Positions 8,401 through 16,278 of a stretch of DNA of 25,322 nucleotides are shown here, one piece after another (position 1 is the stretch's first letter; every line of letters starts with the position of its first letter). Origin of the DNA: CAYVFC01 sp964450715 (GTDB lineage Bacteria; Myxococcota_A; Polyangia; Polyangiales; JAFGIB01); contig CAYVFC010000118.1 in NCBI GenBank assembly GCA_964450715.1, forward strand, positions 1 to 25,322, read 5' to 3'. Below the pieces are notes generated by a model. That model worked only from the letters and a program-made list of their open reading frames with translations, searched no databases and had not been told where the DNA came from. The translations under genes and the position numbers were made by a program.

Positions 8401-10596
8401 GTCCCCGCCTTCCTCTTCGGGCGGGTGCATCCGGCACGTCTGGCCGGCCCGGCAGCGCGGGCACTGGTGACCGCCGCAATCGACGTCCGACTCGTCGCCG
8501 TCCTGGATACCGTTCTTGCACTCCTCCGAGAGGTCCGTGCAGACGAAGTCGCCCGGGTCGACGCTGTTCTGGTTCGTACAGATCTTGCCGGCCGGGCAGG
8601 GGTTCGCGACGTCCGGGTTGCACCTGGGCTGGCAACACTGATCGGGCCCGGAGCCGCACTCTCCCCAGGCGCAAGCGCTGTTGCCGACGCACTCGGCCGC
8701 GAACTGGCAGTGGTCCCGGATGGCCCGGGCCGGGATGCAGGCGCCGCTCTCCGGGTGATAGTCGATTTCGTCTATACACACCTGGCCCGGCTCGCAGCCC
8801 GGGGCCTGCGGATCGCAGCGATGGTGGCAACACTGTTCGCTCTGCTCGCACAGCTCGCTTCCCACACAGGTGTACTCGGCCCCGCAGGTGTCCGGATAGC
8901 TCACACAAAACTCCATGAATCCACCGGCAGGCGGCGGGCAGTGTCCGACGGCGCAGTCGGTACAGGTTTCGAATTGGGAGGGCCACACGGGCGGTGGAGC
9001 GCCGTAGGCCGCGGGGTCGTTGCCGTCGTCCGGGAAATCGCTGCCATCATCCGGAAAGTCCTGGCTTCCATCCGGAAAGGGTAATTCCATGGCCGGGTCG
9101 ACCGGAAAATCGAGGTTACCGGAAAGGGCCGCGATCGCCCGACACGGCCTTCCCTCACAGGCATCCGGATTCGAGGGATCGCAGATCCGGGTACAGATCT
9201 GTCCGAGCTCGGTGTGGTCGCAGATCAAACCCGGGGCGCAGGAGCCGACGTAGGGGTCGCAGGTCATCCCCTCCTGGTTGCCCTGCAGCTGCTTGGGCTC
9301 GGGTACGCAGTAGAAGCCCATGGGCGCGCCCTCGAAGAATACTTCTTCCCCGTTCGCCTCGACGCCCGGATCGATCTCGCCGCCGGGCGGTATGGGTAGC
9401 GCCAGCGAACAAAGCTGACCCGCTCCGCAGGCTTGCTGCCCGAGCGGATCGCACCCAGCGGCGCAGAGCTCGACCGGCTCGATGTCCTCGTCGTTCACCA
9501 GCCAGTTGATGGCGACGCACTGCCCACTGCCCTCGCACTGTTTCTTCTCGTCGCAGGTCTCGATACATACGTCCTGATTGGGTTTGATACCCGCGATACA
9601 CCCCGCGGCACAGGCGGTTTTCGGGCACTCGTCACAGGAATCACCCACGCCGTCCGCGTCCTCGTCCGACTGGTTCGCGTTCTCGGTAGCGGGGCAATTG
9701 TCGTCGGCGTTTGCCACCCCGTCGCGGTCCTGGTCCAGCACGCGGTTCAGATCGGGAGCGACCTCGTCCGATCCGGTCCTGGCCAGGCGGTCGGCGAAGT
9801 CGGCCTCTATCCTTTCAATATCGAGCAGGGCCAGCGCCTGCCCGATCTCGTCTCTGAGCTCCGAGCCGACCTTTCCGTCGTCGCCCAGGTCGATCCCCAG
9901 GGAGTTGACCAGGTTCTGCAGCTCGGCGTCCACCGCGTCGCTATCGCGGTCGACCGCTACCTTGGCCAGCACGGCGCTGACGCCGAACAGATAGGCGTTG
10001 GCGTCGCTGTCGCCTCCGGCGATGTTCATCTCGATACCGCTGGCCTGCGGGTCGAAGCCTGGGCTGGTGATCCTCAGCGCGTCTTTAAGCTCCTGCTCGG
10101 CGGTCGTTACAGCGGTATCGAAATCCATGCCCTCGTCGACCAAGCGCTCAACGCGGTTGACGATGAGGTGGGTGATCAGATTGACGTATACCGACTGCAC
10201 GCCCGCACCTGTCGGTATATAGAGCGCGCGCAGCGTCAGATTGCCCGTGGACAGCGAGCCTACGACCTCGTTGTAGTAGAAGCCGTTGCCCTCGATCTTC
10301 ACCGGACCCGAGGACTCGAAGGTGAGCTCGAACTCGCCGAGGTCGTTGAGTGTAGAGGTATTGTACACCTCACCGATAGGCTCGAGCTCTTCGTCCAGAG
10401 GCGAGACCAGTATAGAGGAGCCCACCACGAAGGGCCCCTTCTGCACCGCGCCCTTGATGGTGGTCACGGTCTTTTTGCCGCCGCCGGCGCCGTTCGAATC
10501 GCCGGAATCGCCCTCCTCGGTAGCGCATCCAGCAACGACGGCGAGCGAGAGCAACAGTAGACAGGGCGTTTTCGTACAGAAGAATCGGTTCGGCAT
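5474..10596 (-). CDS. Giant Cys/Asp-rich modular lipoprotein (interrupted by an assembly gap)
   Basis: The chosen ATG at 10596 (MPNRFFCTKT) has a GGAAGG ribosome site 7-8 nt upstream and gives a lipoprotein signal ending LAVVAGC (Cys24). A longer in-frame start at 10728 would bury this signal. After a Gly/Ser linker comes a roughly 250-residue domain (AVQKGPFVVGSSI onward), then a thrombospondin type 3-like calcium-binding segment (DQDRDGVANADDNCP). Long disulfide-rich modules follow, then about 17 visible copies of a module of the form C-DG-x-NG-x-E-x-DVDCGG-x-C-x-C. The frame runs through the N gap incorrectly; the real C-terminal module is in the next frame and ends DCGGPFCSPC with TGA at 5474-5476. 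The missing sequence must be 2 mod 3 in length, for example 35 bp plus whole 141-bp modules. The likely role is an outer-surface, calcium- and disulfide-stabilised protein; its partner or ligand is unknown. Confidence 0.85.
5593..5692. other. Assembly gap (100 N) inside the module array of the giant lipoprotein
   Basis: Exactly 100 N, the usual placeholder for an unknown length. The left flank (5525-5592) is almost identical to 5732-5799, and the right flank repeats the start of the adjacent module. By comparison with the intact neighbouring module, the shortest fill is 35 bp (the part between CCCAGT and CACCAGCC), with any number of additional 141-bp modules possible. The gap therefore reflects repeat collapse. 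Confidence 0.9.
5893..7190. repeat. 453-bp (151-residue) higher-order coding repeat, about 2.9 copies
   Basis: Within the giant lipoprotein three successive modules of 49, 51 and 51 residues repeat as a block. Identical landmark sequence (CACGTCACCCTCGTTGCCGT) starts at 6001, 6454 and 6907, exactly 453 bp apart. Each block carries modules ending ATCLDGACIS, TGCSEGVCIS and a SYC/TYC variant in the same order. Blocks are nearly identical at DNA level, including silent positions, which indicates recent duplication of the three-module block or gene conversion among blocks. Confidence 0.9.
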
Positions 10597-10733
10597 CTCT
10601 CTACCTTCCGAGGGAAACGCGGACCGCCCGACGCGAGTCGTCGGTTCGGTTCCAGCGGTCGAGTCGGCGCAGATCATGGGTATGTCTTCGATCAACGGCC
10701 GGATCGAGGGATTGCTGAACCCGTTCAAGAACG

Positions 10734-10739
10734 ATTATA
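10734..10739 (-). promoter_or_regulatory. Perfect TATAAT box upstream of the giant lipoprotein
   Basis: A perfect TATAAT on the minus strand lies about 138 bp upstream of the ATG at 10596 and 4 bp from the end of the inverted-repeat element that starts at 10743. No good -35 is seen at 16-18 bp; that position falls inside the AT-rich arm of the element. If functional, the element supplies the upstream promoter sequence. Prediction only. Confidence 0.3.
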
Positions 10740-10742
10740 TAT

Positions 10743-10964
10743 AGGGACGTAGCTACATTATTTACATTATTTCTCGCGGGTAACAGCCGCAAAATGAACC
10801 GAAACTCGGCCGNNNNNNNNNNNNNNNNNNNNNNNNNNNNNNNNNNNNNNNNNNNNNNNNNNNNNNNNNNNNNNNNNNNNNNNNNNNNNNNNNNNNNNNN
10901 NNNNNNNNNNNNCCTTGGACTCAGAAATGCCTGCAAATAATGTAAATAATGTAGCTACGTCCCT
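10743..10964. repeat. Palindromic element with perfect 30-bp inverted repeats, copy 1 (split by an N gap)
   Basis: The left arm 10743-10772 (AGGGACGTAGCTACATTATT...) and right arm 10935-10964 are exact reverse complements over 30 bp. Leaving out the N run, the element is 122 bp. The core contains no gene. It is markedly AT-rich compared with its surroundings. It resembles dispersed palindromes often carried by bacterial genomes, such as REP- or MITE-type repeats; the mobilising enzyme is not in the window. Confidence 0.8.
10813..10912. other. Assembly gap (100 N) inside palindromic element copy 1
   Basis: The bases flanking the N run (CTCGGCCG on the left, CCTTGGACTC on the right) are directly contiguous in the second copy at 11019-11034. 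The real gap may therefore be zero bases, or a whole number of extra tandem element units. Confidence 0.85.
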
Positions 10965-10971
10965 GCTTTCT

Positions 10972-11078
10972 TTATTTACATTATTTCTCGCGGGTAACAG
11001 CCGCAAAATGAACCGAAACTCGGCCGCCTTGGACTCAGAAATGCCTGCAAATAATGTAAATAATGTAGCTACGTCCCT
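10972..11078. repeat. Palindromic element, copy 2, left arm truncated
   Basis: The core and right arm (11049-11078) are identical to copy 1. The left arm keeps only its inner 15 bp (10972-10986), lacking the outer AGGGACGTAGCTACA part. The two copies are head-to-tail in direct tandem with a few bases between. After the element, 11079-11140 is a CTCTCTGCT-rich low-complexity stretch reaching the stop codon of the FHA gene. Confidence 0.85.
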
Positions 11079-11142
11079 GCTCTCTCACTGCTCTCTCTGC
11101 TCTCTGACGAAGAGCCCTGTGCTGCTCTCTGCTCTGCTAACG

Positions 11143-11670
11143 TCAATCGACGAAGAGCCGCCGCACGAAGAGATAGAAATCGGCGGGCTTAAAGAATATG
11201 ACGCTCAAGTATCCCAGCACGATGCGGTCACCCGAATAGATCTCCACGGATTCGCCCGCCCGTACTTCCCGGCCGTTGACCTGGGTGCCGGCCGACGAGT
11301 TCTCGTCCGAAATGAGGCAGCGCCCTTGCTCGACGTGGATGGACGCGTGTAGCCTGGAAACCGACCTGTCGTTTATCTGTACTTCGCAATCCTCGCCGCA
11401 GCCGATGCGAATAGGCGATGCCGTCGTAGCGGATCGAAGCTCGACCACCTGGTAGAGCTGGTCCAGGGACAGGTTATCGAGAGAAGACGGGGGCCTTTCG
11501 GTCTCGATGACGAGCCGATCGATGGTCATCCTGCGCCGCGTCGCCCTCACCGGCTGCATGGCGCGCTGGGTGAGCGACGAGTGCACCAGAAAAGCGTGCT
11601 CGAAGCGACGGGCGAATTCCTGTTCCGAACAACCTCTGCAGATCTCTATGTACTCGGCGATCGGCTTCAT
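11143..11670 (-). CDS. FHA-domain protein
   Basis: 175 residues from the ATG at 11670 (MKPIAEYIEI). About 20-32 (FARRFEHAFLVHS) resembles the N-terminal segment of FHA proteins common in Myxococcota. The FHA domain spans about 80-160: IRIG, VSRLHA (104-109) with the conserved Ser, Arg and His, DENSSAGTQVNG (122-133) and GDRIVLG (147-153). By family knowledge FHA domains bind phosphothreonine peptides, so it may read the output of Ser/Thr kinases such as the one at 16983-21086, though that link is only inferred. The frame stays open up to 11886, but the extra residues do not look like protein and overlap a repeat, so the shorter start is preferred. The ribosome site is not decisive. The GTNG-type motif is altered to SSAGTQVNG, which may change loop geometry. 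Confidence 0.8.
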   Translation of the reverse strand: MKPIAEYIEICRGCSEQEFARRFEHAFLVHSSLTQRAMQPVRATRRRMTIDRLVIETERPPSSLDNLSLDQLYQVVELRSATTASPIRIGCGEDCEVQINDRSVSRLHASIHVEQGRCLISDENSSAGTQVNGREVRAGESVEIYSGDRIVLGYLSVIFFKPADFYLFVRRLFVD

Positions 11671-11794
11671 GGCCACAGGATAGTACTTCGACGAGCCGTT
11701 CTCCACCCCTACGCCCGGACCGGTTACACCCGGAAAACTGTCGTAAGTAGCCGCCGGCCTGCGAAAACACACGCCGGCAACCATCTGTCCACCT

Positions 11795-11841
11795 AAGGAG
11801 GCACTGTAAAACAAACGATCCGGTTGCGGCCGCGCGGACGG
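11795..11841. repeat. Partial copy of the 5225-5420 inverted-repeat element end
   Basis: AAGGAGGCACTGTAAAAC at 11798 onward followed by ACGATCCGGTTGC and GCCGCG matches the left end of the 5225 element with scattered, mostly transition, differences. No matching right arm was found downstream, so this is a solo or truncated end. It lies between the FHA gene and the broken transketolase, close to the left border of the disrupted region. Confidence 0.6.
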
Positions 11842-12022
11842 CAACCGCATCCGCTTCGATCTCACCCAGGACGGCAAGACCTCCACCGTCGCCTGGGAGG
11901 TCAGCCAGAGCGAGAGGATCTGTCTACAGAAGAGAGGGGTATCGCTTCACTTCTCGGAAAACAGGGCTACAAAAAGATACAACTGCGACCTACCAATGAT
12001 CGCGTTGCTGTGTACTCGGCAC
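11842..12022. other. Unassigned stretch between repeat end and transketolase break
   Basis: No complete gene. On the plus strand 11846-11935 reads GNRIRFDLTQDGKTSTVAW and continues through VSQSERICLQ with GC-rich third positions, then a frame without recognisable character, so it may be another gene fragment. I could not assign a family. The transketolase homology stops at about 12023 and its frame then picks up 11 unrelated residues before a stop at 11990. Confidence 0.4.
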
Positions 12023-12247
12023 CACCGCGTACCCCACCCCTCCGTGCCCCTTGCTCAGCACGAACCGGTCGCGTTCCTCCCACAGTGGGTTGCGCGGATC
12101 GTACTTGAGACACTTGAAACAGAGGGCGACCAGGATATCGGTCTGGCTCAGCGAGCCGCCGCAGGTATGGGTTCCCTCCACGATCCCTCGCCTTACCCGC
12201 AGGGCCCTTTCCTTGAGTCCCTCTCGCGCGATTGCGTCCAGGGCCAT
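11990..12247 (-). pseudogene. Transketolase N-terminal subunit, truncated after about 75 residues
   Basis: MALDAIAREGLKERALRVRR, then GGSLSQTDILVAL, YDPRNPLWEERDRFVLSKGH and GGVGYAV are characteristic of the thiamine-diphosphate-binding N-terminal half of split transketolases, which normally run about 270-280 residues. Homology ends at about 12023; the remaining residues (VPSTQQRDHW) are unrelated. The catalytic SKGH motif is kept but most of the domain and the expected C-subunit gene are missing, so no activity is expected. The ATG at 12247 is 13 bp past the aminotransferase stop with AGGTTAG before it, so this was clearly the next gene of the same operon. The break may be a real deletion or an assembly junction. 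Confidence 0.85.
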
Positions 12248-12260
12248 GTCTAACCTATTT

Positions 12261-13589
12261 TTACAGCCGGGCCATGGCCCGGTCCGCGGCTTCCAGCGTC
12301 CGGTCGATGTCCCGGTCGGTGTGGGCGATAGACATGTACCAGCGACCGCCGGCCAGTACTATCACCCCTTCCTCCTGCATCTTCTTGACGAAGTCGAAGA
12401 GCTTCCACAAGTCCAGCGTGCTCAGGTCCTCGTCCGTGTAGACGACCTCCTTCTCCACGCCGATCATGGTGTAGAAGGCGCCGGTCGCGCCCTGGATCAA
12501 CATGGGGATGCCGTGCTTGCGGGCCAGCTCTGTCAGCCCGTCGGTGAGGCGCTTCTGCACCCGCGCCATCTCCCGGTAAGCGGCGCCATCGTCCCGCTCC
12601 AGGATACTGACCGTGGCCAGCGCCGCCTGTACGCCCAGCGGATGCCCGTTGAAGGTGCCTGGACCCAGTACCTCGTTCCGGGTGAGCAAGCTCAGGATCT
12701 CCTCCTTGCCCGCCACCGCGGAATGGGGAATGCCACCCGCCATGGCCTTGCCGTAAGTGGCCAGATCCGGGGTGACGCCCAGGTATCCCTGCGCGCCGTC
12801 CAGCCCCACGCGAAAACCGGTGATGACCTCGTCCATGCACATCACGATGCCGTACCTGGTGCACAGCTCGCGTATCTTCTCCACGAATCCCGGCCGCGGC
12901 AGCATGGCGAAGTGGTTGAAGACGATACCCTCGAAATGGATTGCCGCTACCTGCTCGCCGTACTCCGCCAGCACCACCTCCAGCCGCTCGGCGTCGTTCC
13001 AGGGCAGCAGGAACGACTCCTGCAGCGCCAGCGGGCTTTTGCCCTTGGTATGCACCAGCAGGTCCAGATCCGCGTCGTCCACCCCGAACGGCTTGCCCTT
13101 CGGATTCGGATCCACCACCGCGCCGATTACGTTGTCCATCCAGCCGTGGTAGTGATCGCTGAAACGGATGAAATAGGGTCGCCCGGTATGGGCGCGCGCC
13201 AGCCGGAAGGCCATCTGCACCGCTTCCGAGCCGGAGAGACAGAACTTGACCTTGTCCGCGCAGGGGATGTGTTGGACCAGTTTCTGACCCAGCTCGATGT
13301 CCTGGGGCATGTGCACGGTGCCCGAGCCGATAGCGGTGGAATTGACGGCCAGGTGGTCGGTCAGCGCCTTGATGTACTCGGGATGGCGATGGCCTAGGAT
13401 AAGCGGGCCCTTGGCGCCCATGTAATCTATGTATTCGTTGCCATCCACGTCCCACATGCTGGCTCCCTGGGCCCTGGCGATGAAGACGCGATGGCTGGCG
13501 GCCTCCAGCGGGATCCTGAAGTTGCTATGCCCGCACGGGTATACTGCGTTGAATTTTTCGGTCAGCTCGATGTTCTTCTCGTTTTTCAT
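12261..13589 (-). CDS. Class III aminotransferase, glutamate-1-semialdehyde aminomutase-like
   Basis: 442 residues from the ATG at 13589, which has AAAGGGG 7 nt upstream. An upstream TTG at 13610 is possible but poorer. It shows the fold-type I PLP features: SGSEAV (119-124, phosphate contact), HYHGWMD (146-152), MDEVITGFR (252-260, Asp to the pyridine nitrogen) and YGKAMAGG with the Schiff-base Lys281. It resembles glutamate-1-semialdehyde 2,1-aminomutase and related secondary-metabolism aminotransferases. Context (TetR, transketolase, PLP decarboxylase) argues for a dedicated small-molecule pathway rather than haem synthesis; the substrate cannot be told from sequence. The gene is complete and starts 18 bp after the tetR-type gene stop, so they are probably co-transcribed and autoregulated. 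Confidence 0.9.
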   Translation of the reverse strand: MKNEKNIELTEKFNAVYPCGHSNFRIPLEAASHRVFIARAQGASMWDVDGNEYIDYMGAKGPLILGHRHPEYIKALTDHLAVNSTAIGSGTVHMPQDIELGQKLVQHIPCADKVKFCLSGSEAVQMAFRLARAHTGRPYFIRFSDHYHGWMDNVIGAVVDPNPKGKPFGVDDADLDLLVHTKGKSPLALQESFLLPWNDAERLEVVLAEYGEQVAAIHFEGIVFNHFAMLPRPGFVEKIRELCTRYGIVMCMDEVITGFRVGLDGAQGYLGVTPDLATYGKAMAGGIPHSAVAGKEEILSLLTRNEVLGPGTFNGHPLGVQAALATVSILERDDGAAYREMARVQKRLTDGLTELARKHGIPMLIQGATGAFYTMIGVEKEVVYTDEDLSTLDLWKLFDFVKKMQEEGVIVLAGGRWYMSIAHTDRDIDRTLEAADRAMARL

Positions 13590-13606
13590 CAAGATTCCCC
13601 TTTCTT

Positions 13607-14257
13607 TCAACTGCGCGGCATCTCGAGAGCAGACCGCTCCTGCCCCGGCATCAAGCTCTCTACCCGCAGCCTCATCAATGACTTGGTCTCCCGGATCAGC
13701 CGTTCGCGCTCCCGGCGCGGGGCGTGGTGAGCCACGCGAATGGTGTGGGGCACCATGTGCGCAGCCCAGAGGCAGGCGTCATAAACCAGATCGCGATCAG
13801 CGCCGGGAGCTATCCGCAAGAAGAGCGCGGCCATGAACTCGGCTACCCGCCGGGTGTCGTCCAGATCTATCTCCCTGAGCACGGTGTTGGCCTGCACCGC
13901 GGACCAGATGGTGCCCATGGCGGGCTCGCGCCGGAAGAGCCGGACCAGCGCGTCGATCATTCGATCCGCGGCTTCGGGCAGGTCGTCGACGCTCTGCACC
14001 TCGCTTAAAATCCTGCCCAGCATGGTCTGGATGCGGTCCAGATAGTCGACGATCAAAACCCGCAGGATGGCGTTCTTGTCCGGAAAGTACTGGTAGACCG
14101 AGCTGATGGGCACCCCGGCCTGGGCCGCTATCTCGCGCACGCTGACCGCGTCGTTGCCCCTCTCTCCCACCAGCTCGCGCGCCGCCTCCACGATGGCCCG
14201 CACGCGCTCGCGGCTTCGTTCCTGTCGGGGGGTGCGCCTGGGGCTCAGGTCATTCAT
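13607..14257 (-). CDS. TetR/AcrR-family transcriptional regulator
   Basis: 216 residues. The N-terminal 20-65 hold the family helix-turn-helix (RVRAIVEAARELVGERG, VSVREIAAQAGVPISSVYQY, FPDKNAIL). The C-terminal ligand-binding half is alpha-helical and contains a Trp-rich patch (DACLWAAHMVPHTIRVAHH). It probably represses its own leftward operon with the aminotransferase and the divergent decarboxylase, through the two palindromes at 14311-14346. The ligand may be a pathway substrate or product (inference). The gene appears intact with a normal length for the family. Confidence 0.9.
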   Translation of the reverse strand: MNDLSPRRTPRQERSRERVRAIVEAARELVGERGNDAVSVREIAAQAGVPISSVYQYFPDKNAILRVLIVDYLDRIQTMLGRILSEVQSVDDLPEAADRMIDALVRLFRREPAMGTIWSAVQANTVLREIDLDDTRRVAEFMAALFLRIAPGADRDLVYDACLWAAHMVPHTIRVAHHAPRRERERLIRETKSLMRLRVESLMPGQERSALEMPRS

Positions 14258-14297
14258 GTAACGATCTCGCCTCGTTATGACGTTCCACCGCTACGGC

Positions 14298-14357
14298 TTG
14301 ACAACAAAATATGAGCAATTATCATGTAAATATGAGCAATGCTCATAATTTTGTCAA
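14298..14357. promoter_or_regulatory. Divergent promoter region with two TetR-type operator palindromes
   Basis: On the plus strand TTGACA (14298-14303) and TATCAT (14320-14325) are 16 bp apart and face the decarboxylase. On the minus strand TTGACA (14357-14352) with a CATATT-like box about 17 bp on faces tetR. Two related palindromes lie between: ATGAGCAATTATCAT (14311-14325, imperfect) and ATGAGCAATGCTCAT (14332-14346, perfect apart from the centre base). Their starts are 21 bp apart, about two helical turns, so two dimers would sit on the same face and cover both promoters. The AT-richness contrasts sharply with the flanking genes. Confidence 0.75.
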
Positions 14358-14438
14358 GCGTCGAAAGAGGGGCCGCCTGCCCGCCGACCACGGCGCTCTC
14401 CCGACCCGCGACGCCGACCTCGAACGGAGAGAGAGACC

Positions 14439-14944
14439 GTGTCCGAGATCGAGAAAATCGATGACTGCCTGAGCATCCGGGATGACCACCTGTGGGTGGA
14501 GGAGTGCGACACCGGCGAGCTGGTACGACGCTTCGGCTCGCCGCTTTTCGTGCTCTCCGAGTCTCAGCTCCGCTCCAACCTGAGACGATTCAGAAACGCC
14601 TTTGCCGCGCACTGGACCTGGGGACCGGTGGACATCCTGCCCGCGCTCAAGGCCAACTGGACCGTGGCCAGCCGGCGCGTTCTCACCCAGGAGGGAGCCG
14701 GGGCCGACATCTACTCCGAGGGCGAGCTCTGCTGCGCGCTGGAGGCGGGCGTGGACCCGGAGATAATTTCGGTAAAAGGCGGCGGCAAGAGCGAGCGGAT
14801 GATCAGCAGGTGCATCGAGGCCGGGGTCCGCATCACGGTGGAGGACCTGGACGAGCCCGAGCTCATCGATCGCCTGGCGGGCGAGCTGGGCAGGAAGGCC
14901 AAGATCCGGCTGCGGGTGAAGCCCGATTTCCCCAACCTGTGGCG
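14439..14944 (+). pseudogene. PLP-dependent group IV decarboxylase (DAP/ornithine/arginine type), N-terminal fragment
   Basis: GTG start at 14439 with GGAGAGAG upstream. Family features: FGSPLFVLSE, ILPALKANW with the PLP Lys, QEGAGADIYSEGE, SVKGGGKSE, GVRITVEDLDE and RLRVKPDFPNLWR. Family members are usually 400-480 residues; here homology ends after about 169 residues at 14944, where the sequence switches to an unrelated hydrolase fragment in another frame. The open frame continues nominally to 15011 with non-homologous residues. The C-terminal barrel and the Cys-containing dimer domain needed for activity are missing. It starts from the TetR-controlled divergent promoter, so it was once part of the same regulon. 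Confidence 0.85.
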
Positions 14945-14989
14945 CGCTATCGAGGAGGCGATGGACTACGCCTTCAACAACATCAATCC

Positions 14990-15286
14990 GCCCTCCATAA
15001 GATCGGCATGACCAACCATCCCCTACAGTGGTGGGAGGACGGAGCGGGCCACACCCTGGGCTACTGCTGCCTGGACACCACCACCCGCAACTTCGCCCGG
15101 CTGGGGCTGCTGTTCCTGCGCGACGGCGAGTGGGACTCGGAGCAGGTAGTCTCCGGGGAGTGGGTGAGCCAGGTGCGTAACGAGGCCGCGTCCGGCTATG
15201 CCGCCTACACCTATCAATGGTGGCTCCCGGGCCAGGACCAGGGCTCGTCTCTTCCGGTCGACGTGTTGTCGGCCCCCGGCACCTTC
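14990..15286 (+). pseudogene. Beta-lactamase-family serine hydrolase, internal fragment
   Basis: In a different frame from the decarboxylase: LHKIGMTNHPLQWW, then HTLGYCCLDTTTRNFARLG, LLFLRDGEWDSEQVVSGEWV and YTYQWWLPG. This is the usual C-terminal half of class C beta-lactamase/esterase-like proteins, where (K/R)xGMTxH and FARxGLLxLRxGxW recur. The N-terminal half with the SxxK nucleophile is missing, and the C-terminus is replaced after VLSAPGTF. There is no start codon of its own. A remnant only. Confidence 0.75.
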
Positions 15287-15290
15287 TTTA

Positions 15291-15413
15291 TCGGCTGCTC
15301 CCTGCCAGGAGGCCGTCAACCAGGCCGGGGGCCTGAACAGCATCGCCGGGGCGCTGGTCCAGGACGCGGCCCTGCTCTTCGACCTTTCGACCTGTCCCAA
15401 GACCTGCCCCTAG
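15291..15413 (+). pseudogene. C-terminal fragment of an unidentified Cys-containing protein
   Basis: Directly after the beta-lactamase-like piece a third frame reads APCQEAVNQAGGLNSIAGAL and ends FDLSTCPKTCP with TAG at 15411-15413. The codon choice is natural for the genome and the composition suggests the end of an exported protein. No family recognised. It may be an independent fragment or the frameshifted end of the preceding hydrolase. Confidence 0.4.
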
Positions 15414-15457
15414 TCTAAATGCAGAGCCCGGAGAGGAGAGAGGACGCCGAGTAAGCC

Positions 15458-15640
15458 GTGCAGCTGGTCGGGCGCATCTGCCAGCAGGTGGGTCCGGGCA
15501 TCCCCTACAGCCCGCAGGAGCGGGTGCGCGCCATGATCCTCAAGCAGGAGATGGAGGGGATCGCGGGCCAGGAAAACGTTCGGGTGCAAGAGTTCGAGTA
15601 CGCGCCCGGCGGTTTTGTAAGCGTTCAGGCCTTGGGCAGC
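15458..15640 (+). pseudogene. Metallopeptidase-like (M28/M20 style) N-terminal fragment
   Basis: From a GTG at 15458: LVGRICQQVGPGIPYSPQER, then AMILKQEMEGIAGQENVRVQ and EFEYAPGGFVSV. The pattern of ICxxxGPRxP-S-x-E-x-A followed by a helix and EEFxxxPxxF is that of the N-terminus of M28-type exopeptidases. Homology stops near 15630; the metal-binding domain is missing and the sequence runs into the group II intron fragment on the other strand. The family assignment is moderate because only about 55 residues survive. Confidence 0.5.
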
Positions 15641-15675
15641 GCGGCTCCATGCGCTACGTCGAGGAGAACCTGGAC

Positions 15676-16147
15676 GTCTCCCTTCGGGATATGGACCCTG
15701 CGCACGGGCGGTGCCCGGTAAATACCTGTTTTCGCCCGATTCAGAAGCGATTGCAGGTTGGACTCCAGTGCCTGCGCATACTGTGCCGCGCTCTGGCCAT
15801 CCACTCCGGGTGCTCCGTGCTTGCGCGTGCGGCGGTAGGCCTCCTTCCGTGCTCTCCGACCCCGGTGGGACTGCCGTGCTCGACCGTCTGCCGCACGGCA
15901 ATGGTGCCTTCCGCACGCTTGACTGCGTCGGCTCCCACCATGAGGACGATTTCGGGGCTCCATCACACGGCCCACGTGCTCGCTGTCTACGCTTCGCAGC
16001 CGGGATCGCTCCGCGGGGCCACGCAAGACTCGCTTCCGGCTGGGCGGCCTACCTTGGCCGGTCGGGATTTCAACCCGCTGGATTCCTTCGAAAGGTTTCA
16101 GGCTCAGCTTATGTCCTTCCTCCTTTCCCAGGCTTTGCCTGGCACAC
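15676..16147 (-). mobile_element. Group II intron, 5' part with a reverse-transcriptase N-terminal fragment
   Basis: On the minus strand, from about 15850 to 15676, translation gives RKHGAPGVDG, ESNLQSLLNRAKTGIYRAPP and VRRVHIPKGD, the unmistakable first block of intron-encoded reverse transcriptases (LtrA-like). Homology stops at PKGD. The catalytic YADD block, maturase domain and the 3' intron domains are missing. Upstream, non-coding sequence with CCGAAATCGTCCTCATGGTG and GGGAGCCGACGCAG resembles intron domain I. A GTGTG at 16147-16143 fits the intron 5' consensus and is a possible boundary. The fragment cannot splice or move. It joins the metallopeptidase-like piece at its truncated end. 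Confidence 0.75.
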
Positions 16148-16278
16148 CAATCCGCGCGTCCCCCGCAGAGCAGCCCGATTCCGTCCGCGCCTGGCCGAGA
16201 CGCCGTCGAGGCGAGCAACCGACCGCGTGGTACAATCGTGGCCGGTTCCGGTCCACAGGGGGCGCGGAACCGAACGCC

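Noticed and set aside
9433..10560. 375-residue plus-strand frame
   Set aside because: Antisense shadow of the N-terminal part of the giant lipoprotein; no domain recognised.
12051..13397. 448-residue plus-strand frame
   Set aside because: Shadow of the aminotransferase and transketolase fragment, which have clear motifs on the minus strand.
14492..15418. 308-residue single gene covering the decarboxylase and hydrolase pieces
   Set aside because: Its first half is a shadow of the decarboxylase frame; only the part after about 14990 has real homology.
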